A stretch of 27,552 bases of DNA, taken from contig CAZAZX010000014.1 in NCBI GenBank assembly GCA_964489885.1, forward strand, positions 1-27,552, written 5' to 3'. This stretch comes from CAKOTZ01 sp964489885. Lineage in GTDB: Bacteria; Bacillota; Clostridia; TANB77; CAG-508. Shown here in pieces: positions 7,388 to 15,254 of this stretch. A model generated the notes under the pieces. That model was not told the origin of the DNA. It made no database searches and saw nothing but the letters and a program-made list of their open reading frames with translations. Position 1 is the first letter of the stretch, and every line of letters starts with the position of its first letter. Made by a program: the position numbers and the translations under genes.

Positions 7388-9373
7388 ATGAAAAAGAAAA
7401 TTGTTTTATCACAGGAAGCTCGGAAGCTCATGGAAGATGCTCTTGAGGAGGTAAAAGTATGGCATTATGATAGTGTAAATTCACCAGTTCTTATCTCATG
7501 TCTCATCAATTCTGACAAGGCAATGCTTGTTGATTATCTGCATGGTTTTGTAGAGGATGAAGAAATTGATAGAGTTTTAACCTTGATGATTTCAGAGAGA
7601 AATACAAATCTAAGAATCAAAGTTAAAAATGAGAACTCTAAAAGAGATGAAAAGACAACTAATGAAGAGAGAAAGGAGAATGCTGAAAATTCAAAAAAAT
7701 CAGAAGAAATTTATAATTTTAAGCCTGAGATAAAAACAGAGTTTGACTTTATTGACAGCCAGAGTAACCATGTAAAGGTTCCTGTTAATTATGAAGTTGA
7801 AATGATTTTTTCTGAGGTGATTCATGAATGTACAAATAAGGGAATTTCGGTTATTGAGCCAATTTACTTTACATGTGCTTTGTTTCGGGTAAATGATACG
7901 GTGTTAAGCAATTTGTTTAATGAGTTGGAAATCAATTATTCAACTGCTAAGAAGCATTTTACAAGTGACGCAATTTATATGCATGGAATGATTCCATTTG
8001 CACTTTCTGGTTTTCTTAGAAACTTAAATGAAAGTGTTGATGTGAGTAAGCCATGTGAGATTCTTATGAGGGACGATGAGGTTAAAAAACTTTGGAATAT
8101 TTGTCTCAAAAAGAATAAGAGAAATGCGGTTATTGTAGGTGAAGCAGGCGTTGGTAAGACAGCACTTATCGAACGTATGACTTATGAAATTGTAAAAGGG
8201 ACTTGTCCAAAGAGATTTAAGATGTTCAGTGTTATTTCTCTGGATGTAAATTCTCTTATTGCTGGAACTTCCTTTAGAGGTGATGCTGAAGAAAGAATTA
8301 GGATGTTAATTGAATTTCTCGAAAAAAACGAAAAGGTAATACTGTTTATTGATGAGGTTCATACTATACTTGGCGCAGGTTCTTGTTTTGAAGGCGAAAT
8401 GGATCTTTCAAATGCATTGAAGCCAATCTTGGCTAGAGGCGATACTATTGTTATAGGTGCTACAACAGATGGAGAATATGAAAGATATTTTTCTTCTGAT
8501 GCGGCTCTTAACCGTAGGTTTGAAAAGGTCACAGTAGAAGAACCTAGTGTTGATGATATTTACCCGATGATTCGGAATAAGATTAAATCTCTTTCTAATT
8601 TTCATAAGGTAGAGATTACCAAAACAATGGTCAATTACATTATCTTGATTGCAAACTGCTTTGCTTTTGAAAAGAAAAATCCTGACAAGACTTTGGATTT
8701 GATTGATAGGGCAATGGTTTCTGCTGCAAGAGCAGGAAACAAGCGTGTGACTAAAGAAAATGTAATGGAAAACTTTGAAATCTATATTGATTTGTTTAAT
8801 GGTATGACAGAAGAAGAAAAATTTGAAATTGCATATCATGAAGCAGGTCATTATATGGTTGGAAAGCTTTCTGGAAGGCTTAATTTAAGATGGCTTGCAG
8901 TTTCGATTATGCCTTCTAGTGATTATGCTGGTATTACTGTTTCCGAAGAAATACGGGATCGTATGAAACATCAGAACAAAGAATATTTTCTAGATTTAAT
9001 GGCATTTTATCTTGCGGGTCGAGCAGCTGGAATTTATTATAACAATGATTATGATGTGGGAGCATCTAATGATTTAGTTAAGGTTAATAAGGTTGCATAC
9101 GATGTTATAACAAAATGGGGTATGTCTCCAGATTATGTAAGCAATGTTATTTATCTTAATGATGCAGATTATCCTATGACATCTGAAATTGTTATTAATA
9201 ACATCAACAATAAAGTAAGAAATCTGATTCAAAAGTCTTATCACAGAGCTGAAGGTATGATTCGAGAGAACTCAAAGCTGCTAGATGCACTTGCAAAAGC
9301 ACTTGTGAAGAATCACATCATGAGTGAGATGGAGCTTAATAAAATATGGAAAAGATTTATTAAAAGTGAGTAA
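7388..9373 (+). CDS. Clp-like AAA+ ATPase fused to FtsH-type M41 protease
   Basis: 661 aa from ATG 7388 (GGGGG upstream). Residues about 1-200 resemble Clp N-terminal repeats. A ClpA/ClpC-type D1 AAA+ module follows: Walker A GEAGVGKT at about 251, pore-proximal AGTSFRGDAEER, Walker B ILFIDEVH at about 318, LKPILARG, sensor GATTDGEYERYFSSDAALNRR. Instead of a D2 module there is a zinc metallopeptidase: HEAGH at about 484-488 and the downstream GASNDL acid at about 562 followed by WGMS, as in FtsH. No transmembrane helix and no ClpP-docking loop were seen, so it is a soluble one-chain unfoldase-protease. Codon use differs from neighbours (four CGG Arg codons, many CTT/AAG), suggesting transfer. 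Monocistronic with own promoter and terminator. Confidence 0.88.
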   Translation: MKKKIVLSQEARKLMEDALEEVKVWHYDSVNSPVLISCLINSDKAMLVDYLHGFVEDEEIDRVLTLMISERNTNLRIKVKNENSKRDEKTTNEERKENAENSKKSEEIYNFKPEIKTEFDFIDSQSNHVKVPVNYEVEMIFSEVIHECTNKGISVIEPIYFTCALFRVNDTVLSNLFNELEINYSTAKKHFTSDAIYMHGMIPFALSGFLRNLNESVDVSKPCEILMRDDEVKKLWNICLKKNKRNAVIVGEAGVGKTALIERMTYEIVKGTCPKRFKMFSVISLDVNSLIAGTSFRGDAEERIRMLIEFLEKNEKVILFIDEVHTILGAGSCFEGEMDLSNALKPILARGDTIVIGATTDGEYERYFSSDAALNRRFEKVTVEEPSVDDIYPMIRNKIKSLSNFHKVEITKTMVNYIILIANCFAFEKKNPDKTLDLIDRAMVSAARAGNKRVTKENVMENFEIYIDLFNGMTEEEKFEIAYHEAGHYMVGKLSGRLNLRWLAVSIMPSSDYAGITVSEEIRDRMKHQNKEYFLDLMAFYLAGRAAGIYYNNDYDVGASNDLVKVNKVAYDVITKWGMSPDYVSNVIYLNDADYPMTSEIVINNINNKVRNLIQKSYHRAEGMIRENSKLLDALAKALVKNHIMSEMELNKIWKRFIKSE

Positions 9374-9407
9374 GGTTACTTCGCAATAAAATTGTAGCTG
9401 AAATCCC

Positions 9408-9446
9408 AAAGACCATTTGCTATATTTGCAAATGGTCTTTATTTTG
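9408..9446 (+). terminator. Terminator after the AAA-M41 gene
   Basis: Perfect 13-bp stem AAAGACCATTTGC / GCAAATGGTCTTT with a 7-base loop, followed by ATTTT. Confidence 0.85.
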
Positions 9447-9541
9447 ATAAAGAGCAATTTGGGACGGAGGATTTTTGCTAATTCCCAATATTTAATAAAT
9501 TAATAGAATAAAATATCATTTTCAATTCTCAAAGTTACAAC

Positions 9542-9590
9542 AAAAAGATAAAATCAGCATTAATAAAGATGTTGCTTTTATCTTTTTTTA
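9542..9590 (+). terminator. Second terminator-like hairpin
   Basis: Long imperfect inverted repeat, AAAAAGATAAAA pairing with TTTTATCTTTTT, followed by T residues. It lies in the 9374-9714 intergenic stretch, which otherwise holds no gene. It isolates the foreign gene from the operon that follows. Confidence 0.6.
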
Positions 9591-9593
9591 ATC

Positions 9594-9622
9594 TTGCATT
9601 TTAATATAGCTTAATATATAAT
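9594..9622 (+). promoter_or_regulatory. Promoter of the ATPase-cmk-plsC operon
   Basis: TTGCAT (9594-9599), 17-base spacer, TATAAT (9617-9622). Confidence 0.6.
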
Positions 9623-9714
9623 TAAAAAAAGAATATAAATGAAGGAAAAAATAGATTAACACATAAAAATGATTTATTAAAGTTTAAATAATTTAAAGGA
9701 GATTGATACTTATA

Positions 9715-10545
9715 ATGGCAAAGATTCAAACATATGCTTTTGTTGGACCTTCTGGAACAGGTAAAAGCTACAGAGCACAGTTTGTGGCAAGTCAGAGAAA
9801 CATTAATTATATTATAGACGATGGGCTTTTAATTAGGGAAAATGAAGTTGTAGCAGGGATATCTGCAAAAAGGGCAGAAACCAAGATAGAAACTGTTAAG
9901 GATGCTTTGTTTACAAAACCTGAAAGAAAAAAAGAAATACAAGTTGCAATAAGAAAATATAGACCAGATAAAATTTTAATTCTCGGAACATCTGATAGTA
10001 TGGTTGCAAAAATAGCAGAAAATCTTGGATTGCCAGAAATAAAGGAAACAATATATATTCAGGATGTTGCAACCCCAGAGGAAATGGAAGTGGCAAGAAG
10101 AACAAGAGTAACTGAAGGTACACATGTTATTCCAGTACCTACTTTTGAAATAAAAAAAGATTTTTCAGGATATTTGTTAGATCCTTTACAAATATTTAAA
10201 ACCAAAAGAAATTCTAAACCATATATAACTGAAAAATCAATTATTAGACCTACATTTAGCTATATGGGACATTTTCAAATTTCAGATACTGTATTTAGAC
10301 AAATTTCAGAATATATAGCAAAAAAATCGGAAGCCATAAATAAAATAAGCAAATTTAGAATAGACACTTATGGCAGTGGAGTTTCTATATATATGGAAGT
10401 GTATGTTTTTTATGGATATAATATTAGAGAAAATATTCACTTGTTTAAGGAAAAATGCAGAAAAGAAATTGAAAAATTAACAGCTATGAACATTGAACAA
10501 ATTGATATATTGGTAAAGGGAATAGTTGTAGAAGGAGAAAAATAA
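9715..10545 (+). CDS. P-loop ATPase with C-terminal Asp23-like domain
   Basis: 276 aa from ATG 9715; AAAGGAG lies 13 bases upstream, while the TTG at 9703 is too close to it. Walker A GPSGTGKS at residues 10-17, and a KILILGTSD strand near residue 87 likely forms part of the nucleotide fold. The C-terminal 90 residues (QISEYIAKKSEAINKISKFR, then a beta-rich VSIYMEVYVFYG and helix) resemble the Asp23/Gls24 fold. The gene ends one base before cmk, so the two are co-translated. Substrate unknown; an RNA or nucleotide-related ATPase is possible but unproven. Confidence 0.72.
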   Translation: MAKIQTYAFVGPSGTGKSYRAQFVASQRNINYIIDDGLLIRENEVVAGISAKRAETKIETVKDALFTKPERKKEIQVAIRKYRPDKILILGTSDSMVAKIAENLGLPEIKETIYIQDVATPEEMEVARRTRVTEGTHVIPVPTFEIKKDFSGYLLDPLQIFKTKRNSKPYITEKSIIRPTFSYMGHFQISDTVFRQISEYIAKKSEAINKISKFRIDTYGSGVSIYMEVYVFYGYNIRENIHLFKEKCRKEIEKLTAMNIEQIDILVKGIVVEGEK

Positions 10546-10546
10546 A

Positions 10547-11224
10547 ATGTCATTTTTAGTTGCTATAGATGGACCTGCTGGAAGTGGTAAAGGCACAATT
10601 GCAGAATTATTATCAGAAAAATTAAATTTTATTCATATAGATACAGGAGCAATGTACAGGTGTATTACCTTGTACGTTTTAAATAATAACATTGATAAAG
10701 ATAATAAAACAGAAATTATTAAAGCTTTAGATAAAATTGAAGTAGATCAAATTTTAAAAAATGGAAAAAAAGTTTTTTTATTAAATGGAGAAGATGTTAC
10801 TGATTTTATTAGAACTGAAAGAGTTAATAAAATTATTTCTGATATTTCAAGTATTCATGAAGTTAGAGAAAAGTTACTTGTTTTACAGAGAAATATAGCA
10901 AAAGGAAAAAATGTCATAATGGAAGGCAGAGATATTGGAACTACAGTATTTCCAAATGCTGATGTAAAAGTATATTTAGATGCAGATTTAGATGTAAGAG
11001 TTGAGAGAAGGTATAAGGAATTTATTGAAAAGGGTATAGAAACAACTTTGGAAGAAGTAAAAAAGACAATTATTCAAAGAGACTATAAGGATATTCATAG
11101 AGAATATGGAGCTTTAAAAAAGGCAGAAGATGCAATTGAAGTAGATTCAACCAAAATGTCAATAGATGAAGTTGTAAATAAAGTTATTGAGATTATTAAG
11201 ACAAAACAAGAGGATGTGAAATGA
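10547..11224 (+). CDS. cmk: Cytidylate kinase
   Basis: 225 aa, ATG 10547 with AAGGAG upstream. Phosphorylates CMP/dCMP with ATP. Shows the P-loop IDGPAGSGKGT at residues 7-17, IDTGAMYRCITLY, EGRDIGTTVFPNADVKVYLDA and the C-terminal RDYKDIHREYGALKKAEDAIEVD core, all standard for Cmk; length is standard. Second gene of the 9715 operon; its stop overlaps the start region of plsC, a cmk-plsC order common in Firmicutes. No in-frame CGG. Confidence 0.97.
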   Translation: MSFLVAIDGPAGSGKGTIAELLSEKLNFIHIDTGAMYRCITLYVLNNNIDKDNKTEIIKALDKIEVDQILKNGKKVFLLNGEDVTDFIRTERVNKIISDISSIHEVREKLLVLQRNIAKGKNVIMEGRDIGTTVFPNADVKVYLDADLDVRVERRYKEFIEKGIETTLEEVKKTIIQRDYKDIHREYGALKKAEDAIEVDSTKMSIDEVVNKVIEIIKTKQEDVK

Positions 11225-11813
11225 TTGAAACGTAAGATTTTAAAAGCAATATTAGTTTTTGTAGTAATGATAGTTTATAGGGTAAAAAAAGTTGGAGAGA
11301 AAAATGTTCCAAAAGAACGGTAAATTTATAATTTTTGCAAATCATGTACATGCTTTGGATTCAGTAGCTTTAGTTTTAACATCAAAAAGAAAAATTGTTA
11401 TGATTGCAAAAGAAGAACTTTTTAAAAATCCAATTTTAAATTGGCTAGGAAAAGTTTTTGATGTTATCCCAATTAAACGTGGGAGTGGAGATATAGATGC
11501 AATGAAAAAGGCTTTAAAGGCTTTAAAAAAGGACGAAATACTAGGAATTTTTCCTGAAGGTACAAGAAACGGAATGAAAAAGGGTGTTAAATTTCACAAT
11601 GGAGGAACTTTACTTGCTTTAAAGTCTGGAAGTCCTATCATACCAGTAGGAATTCAAGGTTCTTTTAAACCATTTACAAAAGTAAAAATTAATTATGGAA
11701 AGCCAATGGATTTTAGTGAATATAAAGACAAAATATCCGATAAAGAGGTTCTAACAAAAATAACAAATGATGTTATGAATGAAGTGATTCGATTGACAAA
11801 CGAAAAAATTTAG
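11225..11813 (+). CDS. plsC: 1-acylglycerol-3-phosphate acyltransferase, requires +1 shift at CGG
   Basis: Makes phosphatidic acid for membrane lipids. The start is TTG 11225 (AGAGG 11 bases upstream, overlapping the cmk end) and the N-terminal membrane helix covers residues 4-20. The zero frame reads VGEKNVPKE then CGG (11318-11320) and stops at once at TAA 11321. Skipping C11318 gives GGT (Gly), and the product becomes VPKEGKFIIFANHVHALD, exactly the family layout with the catalytic H-x4-D, followed by FPEGTRNGMKKG. The joined protein is 195 aa, normal for PlsC. An unshifted internal start (for example ATG 11304) would lose the membrane anchor. Second of three genes broken at a CGG-N site. 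Confidence 0.9.
11318..11321 (+). promoter_or_regulatory. CGGT recoding site 2 (in plsC)
   Basis: Zero frame AAA-GAA-CGG-TAA terminates immediately; reading GGT (11319-11321) as glycine after skipping C11318 restores PKEGKF. The zero-frame stop overlaps the shifted codon, which would make unshifted products very short. Confidence 0.65.
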
Positions 11814-11821
11814 TGTATAAT
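11793..11821 (+). promoter_or_regulatory. Promoter of typA
   Basis: Consensus TTGACA (11793-11798), 17-base spacer and consensus TATAAT (11816-11821), starting inside the last codons of plsC. The predicted leader is about 85 bases. Confidence 0.8.
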
Positions 11822-11856
11822 ATTGCACTAGAGTGTATGAGATTACATTAATCAAT

Positions 11857-11888
11857 TAACCCTACATTTAATGTAGGGTAATTTTATC
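11857..11888 (+). terminator. Hairpin in typA leader (terminator or attenuator)
   Basis: Inverted repeat TAACCCTACAT / ATGTAGGGTA with a 3-base loop followed by ATTTTAT. It lies downstream of the typA promoter, so besides ending plsC transcription it would also be transcribed in the typA leader. Confidence 0.6.
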
Positions 11889-11913
11889 TAAGAAAAAGAG
11901 AAGGGGAAAGAAA

Positions 11914-13737
11914 ATGAATAATAAAAATATTAGAAATGTAGCAATAATCGCACACGTAGACCACGGAAAAACAACCTTAGTTGATGCTTTATTAAAACAA
12001 AGTCATATTTTTAGAAGCAACGAGCAAGTCGCTGAAAGAGTAATGGATTCAAATGACCTAGAAAAAGAAAGAGGAATAACAATTCTTTCTAAAAATACAG
12101 CTGTAATGTATAATGACGTAAAAATTAACATTGTTGATACGCCTGGTCATGCTGACTTCGGAGGAGAAGTTGAAAGAGTTTTGAAAATGGTTGATGGAGT
12201 ATTGCTTTTAGTTGATGCTTTTGAAGGCCCAATGCCTCAAACTAGAGAAGTTTTAAAAAAAGCATTATCATTACATTTAAAACCAATAGTGGTAATTAAT
12301 AAAATTGATAGACCTGGATGTAACCCAAATAAGGTGGTTGATCAAGTATTAGATTTATTCATTGAATTAGGTGCTGATGATGACCAATTAGATTTCCCAG
12401 TTATTTACGCTTCTGCTAAAAATGGAATTGCTAAAATGTCTTTAGATGAAGAAAGTGACAATGTACATTGCATTTTTGAAACAATAATTAATACTATAAC
12501 ACCACCAGAATGTGAAATAGAAGGACCTGCTCAAATGCTTGTTTCTAATATTGATTATGATGATTATCTAGGAAGAATTGCAGTAGGAAGAGTTGAAAGA
12601 GGAACTATAAAAAATGGAATGCCTGTTGCTGTATGTAAGGCAGATGACAAAATTTCAAATGGAAAAGTTGCAAAATTATTTACATATATGGGATTAAACA
12701 AAGTAGAAGTTGAAGAGATGCAAGCAGGAGATATTATTGCTTTATCAGGTATTACAGATATAAATATTGGAGATACAATTTGTGATATAAATAAACCTGA
12801 AAAAATCCCTTTTGTTAATATTGACGAACCTACAGTTTCTATGACATTTAGTGTTAATGATGGACCATTTGCTGGTAGAGAAGGAAAATTTGTTACATCT
12901 AGACATATACGTGATAGATTATTCAAAGAATTGGAAAGAAATGTTAGCTTAAGAGTTAAAGAAACAGACAGGGCTGAGAGCTTTGAAGTTTCAGGACGTG
13001 GAGAATTACATTTATCTGTATTAATTGAAACAATGAGAAGAGAGGGCTTTGAATTATTAGTTTCAAGACCAAAAGTAATTTTTAAGGAAATAGATGGGCA
13101 AAAATGTGAACCAATTGAAAAGCTAGTTGTTAATGTTCCAGATGATTGTATTGGAAATGTTATAGAAAAAATAGGTAGACGTAAAGGTGAAATGATAAAC
13201 ATGGAACCTGCAGAGTTAGGTCATACAAAGGTTGAATTTAAAATACCAGCTAGAGGATTAATTGGATATAGAACTGAATTTATGACAGACACAAAGGGAA
13301 ATGGAACAATGAATAGCGTTTTTGATTGTTATGAACCATATAAAGGAGAAATTTCTGCAAGAACAAGAGGTACTTTAGTTGCTTTTGAAGCAGGAACTTC
13401 TGTAACTTATGGATTATATAATGCTCAAGAAAGAGGAGAACTATTTATAGGACCTGGTGTTGAAGTTTATGAGGGAATGATAGTTGGGTTAAATTCAAAG
13501 GCTGAAGATATTTCAATAAACGTATGTAAAGAAAAACATTTAACAAATACTAGAGCTTCAGGCTCTGATGATGCACTTCGTTTAGTACCACCAATTCAAC
13601 TTTCTTTAGAAAAGGCAATTGAATTTATCCAAGATGATGAACTAGTTGAAGTTACACCATTAAATATTCGTTTAAGAAAGAAAATATTAGATTCTAAAAC
13701 AAGAGAAAGAGAAGCAAGGTCTAAAGCAAAGGAATAA
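11914..13737 (+). CDS. typA: Translational GTPase BipA/TypA
   Basis: 607 aa, ATG 11914 with AAGGGGAAAG upstream. A ribosome-associated translational GTPase linked to 50S assembly and stress or cold growth. G-motifs: AHVDHGKTT (residues 14-22), RGIT switch I, DTPGH, NKID. Then domain II, an EF-G-like domain III/V (SGRGELHLSVLIETMRREG) and the BipA C-terminal domain ending in NIRLRKK. Full length. Driven by its own promoter at 11793 and followed 3 bases later by the methyltransferase, so these two are co-transcribed. Uses CGT for Arg but no in-frame CGG. Confidence 0.98.
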   Translation: MNNKNIRNVAIIAHVDHGKTTLVDALLKQSHIFRSNEQVAERVMDSNDLEKERGITILSKNTAVMYNDVKINIVDTPGHADFGGEVERVLKMVDGVLLLVDAFEGPMPQTREVLKKALSLHLKPIVVINKIDRPGCNPNKVVDQVLDLFIELGADDDQLDFPVIYASAKNGIAKMSLDEESDNVHCIFETIINTITPPECEIEGPAQMLVSNIDYDDYLGRIAVGRVERGTIKNGMPVAVCKADDKISNGKVAKLFTYMGLNKVEVEEMQAGDIIALSGITDINIGDTICDINKPEKIPFVNIDEPTVSMTFSVNDGPFAGREGKFVTSRHIRDRLFKELERNVSLRVKETDRAESFEVSGRGELHLSVLIETMRREGFELLVSRPKVIFKEIDGQKCEPIEKLVVNVPDDCIGNVIEKIGRRKGEMINMEPAELGHTKVEFKIPARGLIGYRTEFMTDTKGNGTMNSVFDCYEPYKGEISARTRGTLVAFEAGTSVTYGLYNAQERGELFIGPGVEVYEGMIVGLNSKAEDISINVCKEKHLTNTRASGSDDALRLVPPIQLSLEKAIEFIQDDELVEVTPLNIRLRKKILDSKTREREARSKAKE

Positions 13738-13740
13738 AAT

Positions 13741-14329
13741 ATGGATGAAAAGATAGAATTAATAAAAAAAGAAGCCTTAGATGAACATATTCCAATTTTA
13801 ATGGATGAAACCTTAGATGTTATTGTTAAATATTTAAAAAAAATACGACCTAAAAAAATGCTTGAAATAGGGACTGCAACACGGATATTCTTCAATTTGT
13901 TTTATGAAAAATTTAGAAGAAGATTCTAAAATTGATACAATTGAATTAGATGAGGAAAGGGCAAAAAAAGCTAAAGCAAATATAGAAACTATGGGATTTT
14001 CAAATAATATAAATGTTATACAAGGAGATGCTGTTGACATTTTGCAAACTTTAGAATGTCAATATGACGTAATATTTATAGATGCTGCTAAAGGAAAATA
14101 TCCTATATTTTTAAATGAGGCAATTAGGCTTTCAAAAAATGGAACATATATTTTTGCTGATAATGTTTTGTACAAGGGATATGTTTTAAGTGATTACAAT
14201 AAACATAAGCAAAGAACTGCAGTAAGGCATTTGAGGGAATTTTTAAAGGAAATCGAGGAAAACGAAAACTTAGACAGCCAACTATTAGAAGTAGGGGATG
14301 GGTTATCTATTTCAAAAGTAATAAAATAA
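13741..14329 (+). CDS. Class I SAM O-methyltransferase, requires +1 shift at CGG
   Basis: SAM-dependent methyltransferase of the O-methyltransferase family 3 (TrmR/YrrM-like). The zero frame starts at ATG 13741, 3 bases after typA, and reaches KKMLEIGTAT, the first half of SAM motif I, then hits CGG (13882-13884) and goes out of family, ending at 13929. Skipping C13882 and reading GGA as Gly gives LEIGTATGYSSICFMKNLEED, the complete motif I, followed by TIELDEERA, VIQGDAVD, YDVIFIDAAKGKYP and ADNVLYKGYV. The joined product is 195 aa, near the usual size. YrrM-type enzymes methylate 5-hydroxyuridine in tRNA, so a tRNA target is possible but not shown. Third gene with the same defect. Confidence 0.9.
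13882..13885 (+). promoter_or_regulatory. CGGA recoding site 3 (in O-methyltransferase)
   Basis: Zero frame GCA-ACA-CGG-ATA; the SAM motif I glycine is restored only if C13882 is skipped and GGA (13883-13885) is read. Confidence 0.65.
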
Positions 14330-14344
14330 CTCAGATTACCTTGC

Positions 14345-14398
14345 TGTAATACAATAGAAAATCGGCCTTTAGCAAGGTCGATTTTTTATTGTATTACA
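14345..14398. terminator. Bidirectional terminator
   Basis: Stem of about 25 pairs, TGTAATACAATA...GGCCTT with AAGGTCG...TATTGTATTACA, loop TAGC, with a T6 run on the plus strand. It lies between convergent genes and overlaps the 3' end of the 14386 gene. Confidence 0.82.
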
Positions 14399-14937
14399 TG
14401 AACATATTGCAGTTCTGATAAAATTATATCTATAATTAATATTATTAATAGGATTTTTAAAAATGATTCCAGTACTTGATTTGGAATTTTGCTATTTACA
14501 AATGAAACAAATTTTGTTATATATTTGTGGATATATCCTATAAATATTATTGCAGCCAAGCCCCAAGCTATAGAATATGGCAGGCAAACTCTTCCATTTA
14601 AGTTATATAAATCATTTGTATAATCCCAACATTTTATTCCATATTGTGCTTCTAGAAAGTAGCTTGTAGCATATTCAAATAAAGTTAACACAACAGCGGA
14701 ACTTATAAATAATTTAATATAGTTAGTTTTGTATTTAGAAAGATACGTAATTAAAATTATCATACCTAATCCATAAATGGGACAAATAGGACCAACTAAA
14801 AAACCTCTATTTGTAAAATGACCAAGTACTATGTATGAATACAAAGTTTCTAAAACCCAGCCTAGAAAAGAGTACATAAAAAAATAAATTAATAATTCTT
14901 TTAGTTTTTCACCATATTTATTTTCAAGCTCTTGCAA
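14386..14937 (-). CDS. CmpB-type putative ABC transporter permease
   Basis: 183 aa from TTG 14937, with AGAGGTG about 5 bases upstream on the minus strand. Five or so hydrophobic segments; motifs YSFLGWVLETLY, NRGFLVGPICPIYG, LFEYATSYFLE, CWDYTNDLYNLNGRVCLPYS match the conserved family annotated as putative ABC transporter permease (ABC_trans_CmpB). No ATPase partner is adjacent, and the annotated transport role is weakly supported in the family. Convergent with the methyltransferase through a shared terminator. Confidence 0.85.
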   Translation of the reverse strand: MQELENKYGEKLKELLIYFFMYSFLGWVLETLYSYIVLGHFTNRGFLVGPICPIYGLGMIILITYLSKYKTNYIKLFISSAVVLTLFEYATSYFLEAQYGIKCWDYTNDLYNLNGRVCLPYSIAWGLAAIIFIGYIHKYITKFVSFVNSKIPNQVLESFLKILLIILIIDIILSELQYVHVIQ

Positions 14938-15023
14938 ATTTTCACCTCTTAATTTATACTTAAAAGTATAATACCAAATATTTATATAAAAGTAAAGAAT
15001 TTTTTATTCAACTGTAAAATAAC

Positions 15024-15052
15024 TTGTAAAATTTTTATTTTAATATTATAAT
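15024..15052 (+). promoter_or_regulatory. Promoter of tRNA-Gly
   Basis: TTGTAA (15024-15029), 17-base spacer, TATAAT (15047-15052); predicted start near 15059, 12 bases before the tRNA. Confidence 0.75.
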
Positions 15053-15070
15053 AAAATATGTAAATTAACT

Positions 15071-15144
15071 GCGGGTATAATTTAATGGTAGAATGTCATG
15101 CTTCCGACCTGATAGTGTGGGTTCGATTCCCACTACCCGCTCCA
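15071..15144 (+). tRNA. tRNA-Gly(UCC) with G37, candidate CGGN decoder
   Basis: Cloverleaf by eye: acceptor GCGGGTA / TACCCGC, D stem ATTT/GAAT, anticodon stem TCATG / CCTGA, loop CTTCCGA (15101-15107), T stem GTGGG / CCCAC, discriminator T and encoded CCA. Anticodon UCC (15103-15105) identifies glycine. Two departures from ordinary bacterial tRNA-Gly(UCC), whose loop is CTTCCAA: position 37 is G (15106), and the anticodon stem has a T30-C40 mismatch. UCCG is complementary to the four bases CGGA (CGGU by wobble), the sequence at all three frameshift sites. TrmD normally methylates G37 only after G36; here base 36 is C, so G37 may stay unmodified and able to pair. The recoding role is inference. 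Confidence 0.93.
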
Positions 15145-15223
15145 AAAACAAAAATCGTCGCACCAATTAAAAATGCTTATGTTTAAAGCATTTACGGGAA
15201 ATCCAAAAATTAAATATCACTTT

Positions 15224-15254
15224 ATAAGTCGATTTACATCGGCTTATTTTTTTT
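15224..15254 (+). terminator. Terminator after tRNA-Gly
   Basis: Stem ATAAGTCGAT / ATCGGCTTAT (one G-U pair), loop TTAC, then T8. Confidence 0.82.

Noticed and set aside
8408..8851. Minus-strand open frame inside the AAA-M41 gene
   Set aside because: Shadow of the real gene; no RBS and no recognisable protein features.
13904..14329. A stand-alone short methyltransferase starting at 13904
   Set aside because: It would lack SAM motif I; the ATG codes for the Met in ICFMKNL of the joined protein.
3535..14329. Classical -1 or slippery-site frameshifting at the three broken genes
   Set aside because: All three need +1, no shared heptamer is present, and the P-site codons (ACT, GAA, ACA) give poor re-pairing in the +1 frame; only CGG-N is common to them.
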